NCBI GenBank assembly: GCA_949290035.1
Contig: CASEQO010000013.1
Span: forward strand, 1 to 9,270
DNA from: an uncultured Mycoplasmataceae bacterium
GTDB taxonomy: Bacteria > Bacillota_I > Bacilli_A > Mycoplasmatales > Mycoplasmoidaceae
Direction: 5' to 3'
DNA length: 9,270 nucleotides
Position numbers and translations under genes: made by a program
Notes under the pieces: model-generated
What the model saw: only the letters and a program-made list of their open reading frames with translations
Database searches by the model: none
Told to the model about the DNA's origin: nothing
Shown: piece after piece, positions 7,404-9,270 of the stretch
Position numbering within the stretch: the first letter of the stretch is position 1
Layout of the letters: each line of letters begins with the position of its first letter

Positions 7404-7803
7404 TGTAATCACTTATTCTCGATCAGTGGTTATCTACTTATTTAAAATGATCTCTTAATAAATCTATATGTATTTTATGAAGTGTATATTGATCGTTGGA
7501 GATTGGACTTCGAGACAGTTTCCAATGTTATGTTTTTGATAAATAGGAAAGTTTATATATTGGCCGATATATAAATAGACTTATTTAAATAAAACCTCTA
7601 ATAAGTTTAATAATTGATTGGTTACATCAGTATCTTATGTATTTTGGAGTTAGGAAGTAGTTTTTCTTAAGGCTCTATACCTAGGAACCTCTTAGTAAAA
7701 TGGAAGCAATATCAATGCTTAATGGATAGTTATTGAGCCCTTGAAAAAGGTATAGATATTGTAAGTTTAAAACAAGCACTAGTAATTATAAGTGCTTGTT
7801 TTT
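7404..7803 (+). ncRNA. Large structured RNA region upstream of cas9 (family unknown)
   Basis: About 400 bases carry many hairpins, more G+C than the flanks and no reading frame. CGATCA (7420-7425) pairs with TGATCG (7490-7495). ATTGGA (7502-7507) pairs with TCCAAT (7521-7526). TTTATATAT (7552-7560) pairs perfectly with ATATATAAA (7567-7575) around a TGGCCG loop. ACTTATT (7579-7585) pairs with AATAAGT (7600-7606). AAGCA (7704-7708) pairs with TGCTT (7716-7720). GGCTC (7671-7675) with GAGCC (7735-7739) and CTATACC (7675-7681) with GGTATAG (7749-7755) cross each other as in a pseudoknot. An 11-bp terminator hairpin closes the region. The 5' end is a guess: TATAGAT at 7392 could be a -10, but a second promoter (TTGATT 7614-7619, TATGTA 7636-7641) could start a shorter RNA of about 155 bases. 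It might be one RNA or two. Confidence 0.45.
7739..7772 (+). other. Possible tracrRNA anti-repeat
   Basis: The segment AGATATTGTAAGTTTAAAAC just before the terminator has a reverse complement beginning GTTTTAAACTTACAATAT. Type II CRISPR repeats of mollicutes and streptococci typically begin GTTTTA, and some carry a TACAATAT-like core. Its place shortly upstream of cas9 on the same strand suits a tracrRNA. Against this, only one hairpin follows, and part of the segment can pair with CTATACC upstream. The CRISPR array is not in the window, so this is inference. Confidence 0.3.
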
Positions 7804-7808
7804 ATTTT
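7770..7808 (+). terminator. Strong intrinsic terminator ahead of cas9
   Basis: AAACAAGCACT (7770-7780) pairs perfectly with AGTGCTTGTTT (7791-7801) around a 10-base loop and runs into T-rich sequence. It ends the upstream RNA, so cas9 probably has its own promoter in 7809-7890. Confidence 0.85.
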
Positions 7809-7867
7809 TTTGTGAATAAAAACAATATTTATGTTCATATGAAAATACTAGTTCTACAACTATTAAT

Positions 7868-7899
7868 TGTATTAAAATAATAGATATTGATTTAAGAGG
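7868..7899 (+). promoter_or_regulatory. Candidate cas9 -10 and ribosome binding site
   Basis: TG-TATTAA (7868-7875) resembles an extended -10. AAGAGG at 7894-7899 is a good Shine-Dalgarno sequence five bases before ATG 7905 and fixes that start. No clear -35 box. Confidence 0.5.
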
Positions 7900-7904
7900 T
7901 ATAC

Positions 7905-9270
7905 ATGAGCAAGAAAAATAATATCCATATAGGTTTAGATTTAGGTATTGCTTCTGTTGGGTGAGCTATCGTAAATGAAGAACAAGAAATAATAGCGAGG
8001 GGTTCACATTTATTTCCACAATTATCAGAACCAGGTAGTATAGGTAAAGATAAATACGGAGAAGGAACTAGAGGTGAAAAAAGAAGAAGCAGAAGAATTT
8101 TAAATAGAAAAAAACAAAGAAAAATTGATTTTTTATGTTCAATTGATAAATATTGTTATCCAAATCAAGTAAAATTTAAGAATATAGGAAAATATTCAAA
8201 ATTTTATAAAGAAGAATTTCAAAATATTTTTGGATTTAATAAAGGCGAAAGCGCTACAGATTTTCTATTTAATGAAGCACATAAATATGATATTTGAAAG
8301 ATATATAAAAAAGGATTTGAACAGGGATTAAATCCAAAAGAACTATTCCTATTTTTATACTTCAAATTAAATAATAGAGGTGCATTTCACCTTTCTTACA
8401 AAAAACCTGATATTTATGGATATGAACAATCAGTTTTGAAAAATTATTTTGAAGATATTTATCTAAAGTATTATGGTAAATATAGATCAAAACATAATGG
8501 AAATAATTCTTTTTCAATTTTTCATAATTGATGTGATGTAGAAATAATTTTGAATAATTGTAAATATGTTACAGAAGAATTTAAGGAATTTTATAAAAAG
8601 GAACTATTTTTTAGACATAGAGATTTTTCAAAAGGTCCAGGACAATATGTACCTGAACTAAAATCTAATCCTTCTAAGTGAGGGATTGAATATGATGAAA
8701 GTGGTAATCCAAAGCAAAAATATTTATGAGATAGAAAAATAGGTAAATGTAAGATATCTATAGCAAGAAATAAAGGAAATGATTTAGTATCAGAATACAA
8801 ACTTTCCTCTTTTTACTCTATAAATGAACTATGTAATATAATTTCTCAATTAGTTTTTTGTAAAAAAATAGATATCAGTGAAAATGAATATCTATCAAAA
8901 GAAGAAATAATTAATTTGATAAATAATTCTATTTTTGATAATAAAAAAATCGGTAAAACATTACTTTCTAATATTCTAGGAATTAGTTCAAAAGATATTT
9001 TATTCAATATTAAAGGAGCACCATTAACAAAAACTAAAGATGACTTTAATTTTGATGAATTAAAAAAATATAGAGATTTTTTCAAAGAAAATATTATAGA
9101 AATTAAGGAAAGAAATATTTTTAATAAATTACCAAATGGAGAATATTTATTTGAATATATTCATAGAGTTCAAGAACTGAGATATAAATTGTTAGCTGGA
9201 GATGAAACCTCTAGAGGTTTCTTTGAAAAATCTGGTGATAAAAAATCTTTACAGAATATAGATTTTGAAA
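7905..9270 (+). CDS. cas9: Cas9 RNA-guided endonuclease (type II CRISPR), N-terminal part
   Basis: Cas9 is the effector nuclease of type II CRISPR immunity, cutting DNA matched by a crRNA:tracrRNA guide. The first 455 codons are present and the gene runs off the window. It opens MSKKNNIHIGLDLGIASVGWAI: this is the RuvC-I motif, with catalytic Asp at residue 11, and its Trp is TGA. The arginine-rich bridge helix follows (TRGEKRRSRRILNRKKQRK, about residues 55-73), then REC-lobe sequence with LYFKLNNRGAFHLSY, RHRDFSKGPGQY and LWDRKIGKC, motifs shared with mycoplasmal Cas9 proteins. The frame has no TAA/TAG and looks functional so far; HNH, RuvC-II/III and the PAM-interacting domain would lie beyond 9270. 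cas1, cas2 and the array are expected downstream but cannot be seen. Subtype (II-A or II-C) cannot be decided here. Confidence 0.97.

Noticed and set aside
7496..7526. tmRNA 5' end, because GGACTTCGAGACAG resembles the conserved GGATTCGACAGG
   Set aside because: No matching acceptor stem, T-arm or CCA end is found within the next 400 bases, and the similarity requires an insertion.
7404..7803. RNase P RNA
   Set aside because: The near-universal GAGGAAAGTCC and ACAGAA-type core sequences are missing; TAGGAAAGTTT at about 7545 is only a partial resemblance.
6811..7904. CRISPR array or tRNA genes in the large gap
   Set aside because: No repeats of 25-40 bases with regular spacers and no GTTCRANNC T-arm with cloverleaf pairing were found on either strand.
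8591..9085. Two minus-strand reading frames opposite cas9
   Set aside because: They lie wholly within the cas9 coding region in antisense and show no domain motif; the plus-strand Cas9 frame explains this sequence.

Overview
The window comes from a mollicute (Mycoplasma- or Spiroplasma-like wall-less bacterium). The DNA is extremely A+T rich. Every long coding region stays open only if TGA is read as tryptophan (genetic code 4): for example the Cas9 RuvC-I motif IGLDLGIASVGWAI has its W encoded by TGA, and the sulfatase HHW motif likewise. I cannot name the genus or species from the sequence alone.

Layout from left to right. (1) Positions 2-988 (+) hold the C-terminal part of a membrane-anchored alkaline-phosphatase/sulfatase-superfamily protein (LTA-synthase-like), with a run of eight G inside the reading frame. 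(2) Positions 1007-2706 (-) hold a two-gene housekeeping unit: an iron-containing (YqhD/butanol-dehydrogenase type) alcohol dehydrogenase followed by rlmH. (3) Positions 2811-3771 (+) hold a seven-helix membrane protein split by a run of nine G, which puts its last helix out of frame. (4) Positions 3798-6810 (-) hold a two-gene operon with intact paralogues of both: the seven-helix membrane protein, then, 10 bp later, the sulfatase-like protein. (5) Positions 6811-7904 are a 1.1-kb gap without credible protein genes. It contains a compact, terminator-ended small RNA at about 6931-7028, an A+T-rich stretch with a 12-bp palindrome, and a hairpin-rich, terminator-ended structured RNA region ending at about 7803. 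(6) From 7905 (+) to the window edge runs the N-terminal 455 codons of a Cas9 (type II CRISPR).

The most notable content is a duplicated 'seven-helix membrane protein + surface sulfatase-like enzyme' module. One gene of each kind carries a poly-G tract; in this genome context these look like phase-variation switches. In both genes eight G is the ON state. The sulfatase copy has eight (ON) and the membrane-protein copy has nine (OFF). The linked operon copies carry no such tract at the corresponding places and look constitutive. This would give the cell a fixed copy and a switchable copy of an uncharacterised surface enzyme system. The second point of interest is the pair of structured RNAs directly upstream of cas9, either of which could be its tracrRNA or an undescribed RNA; the CRISPR array needed to decide is outside the window.
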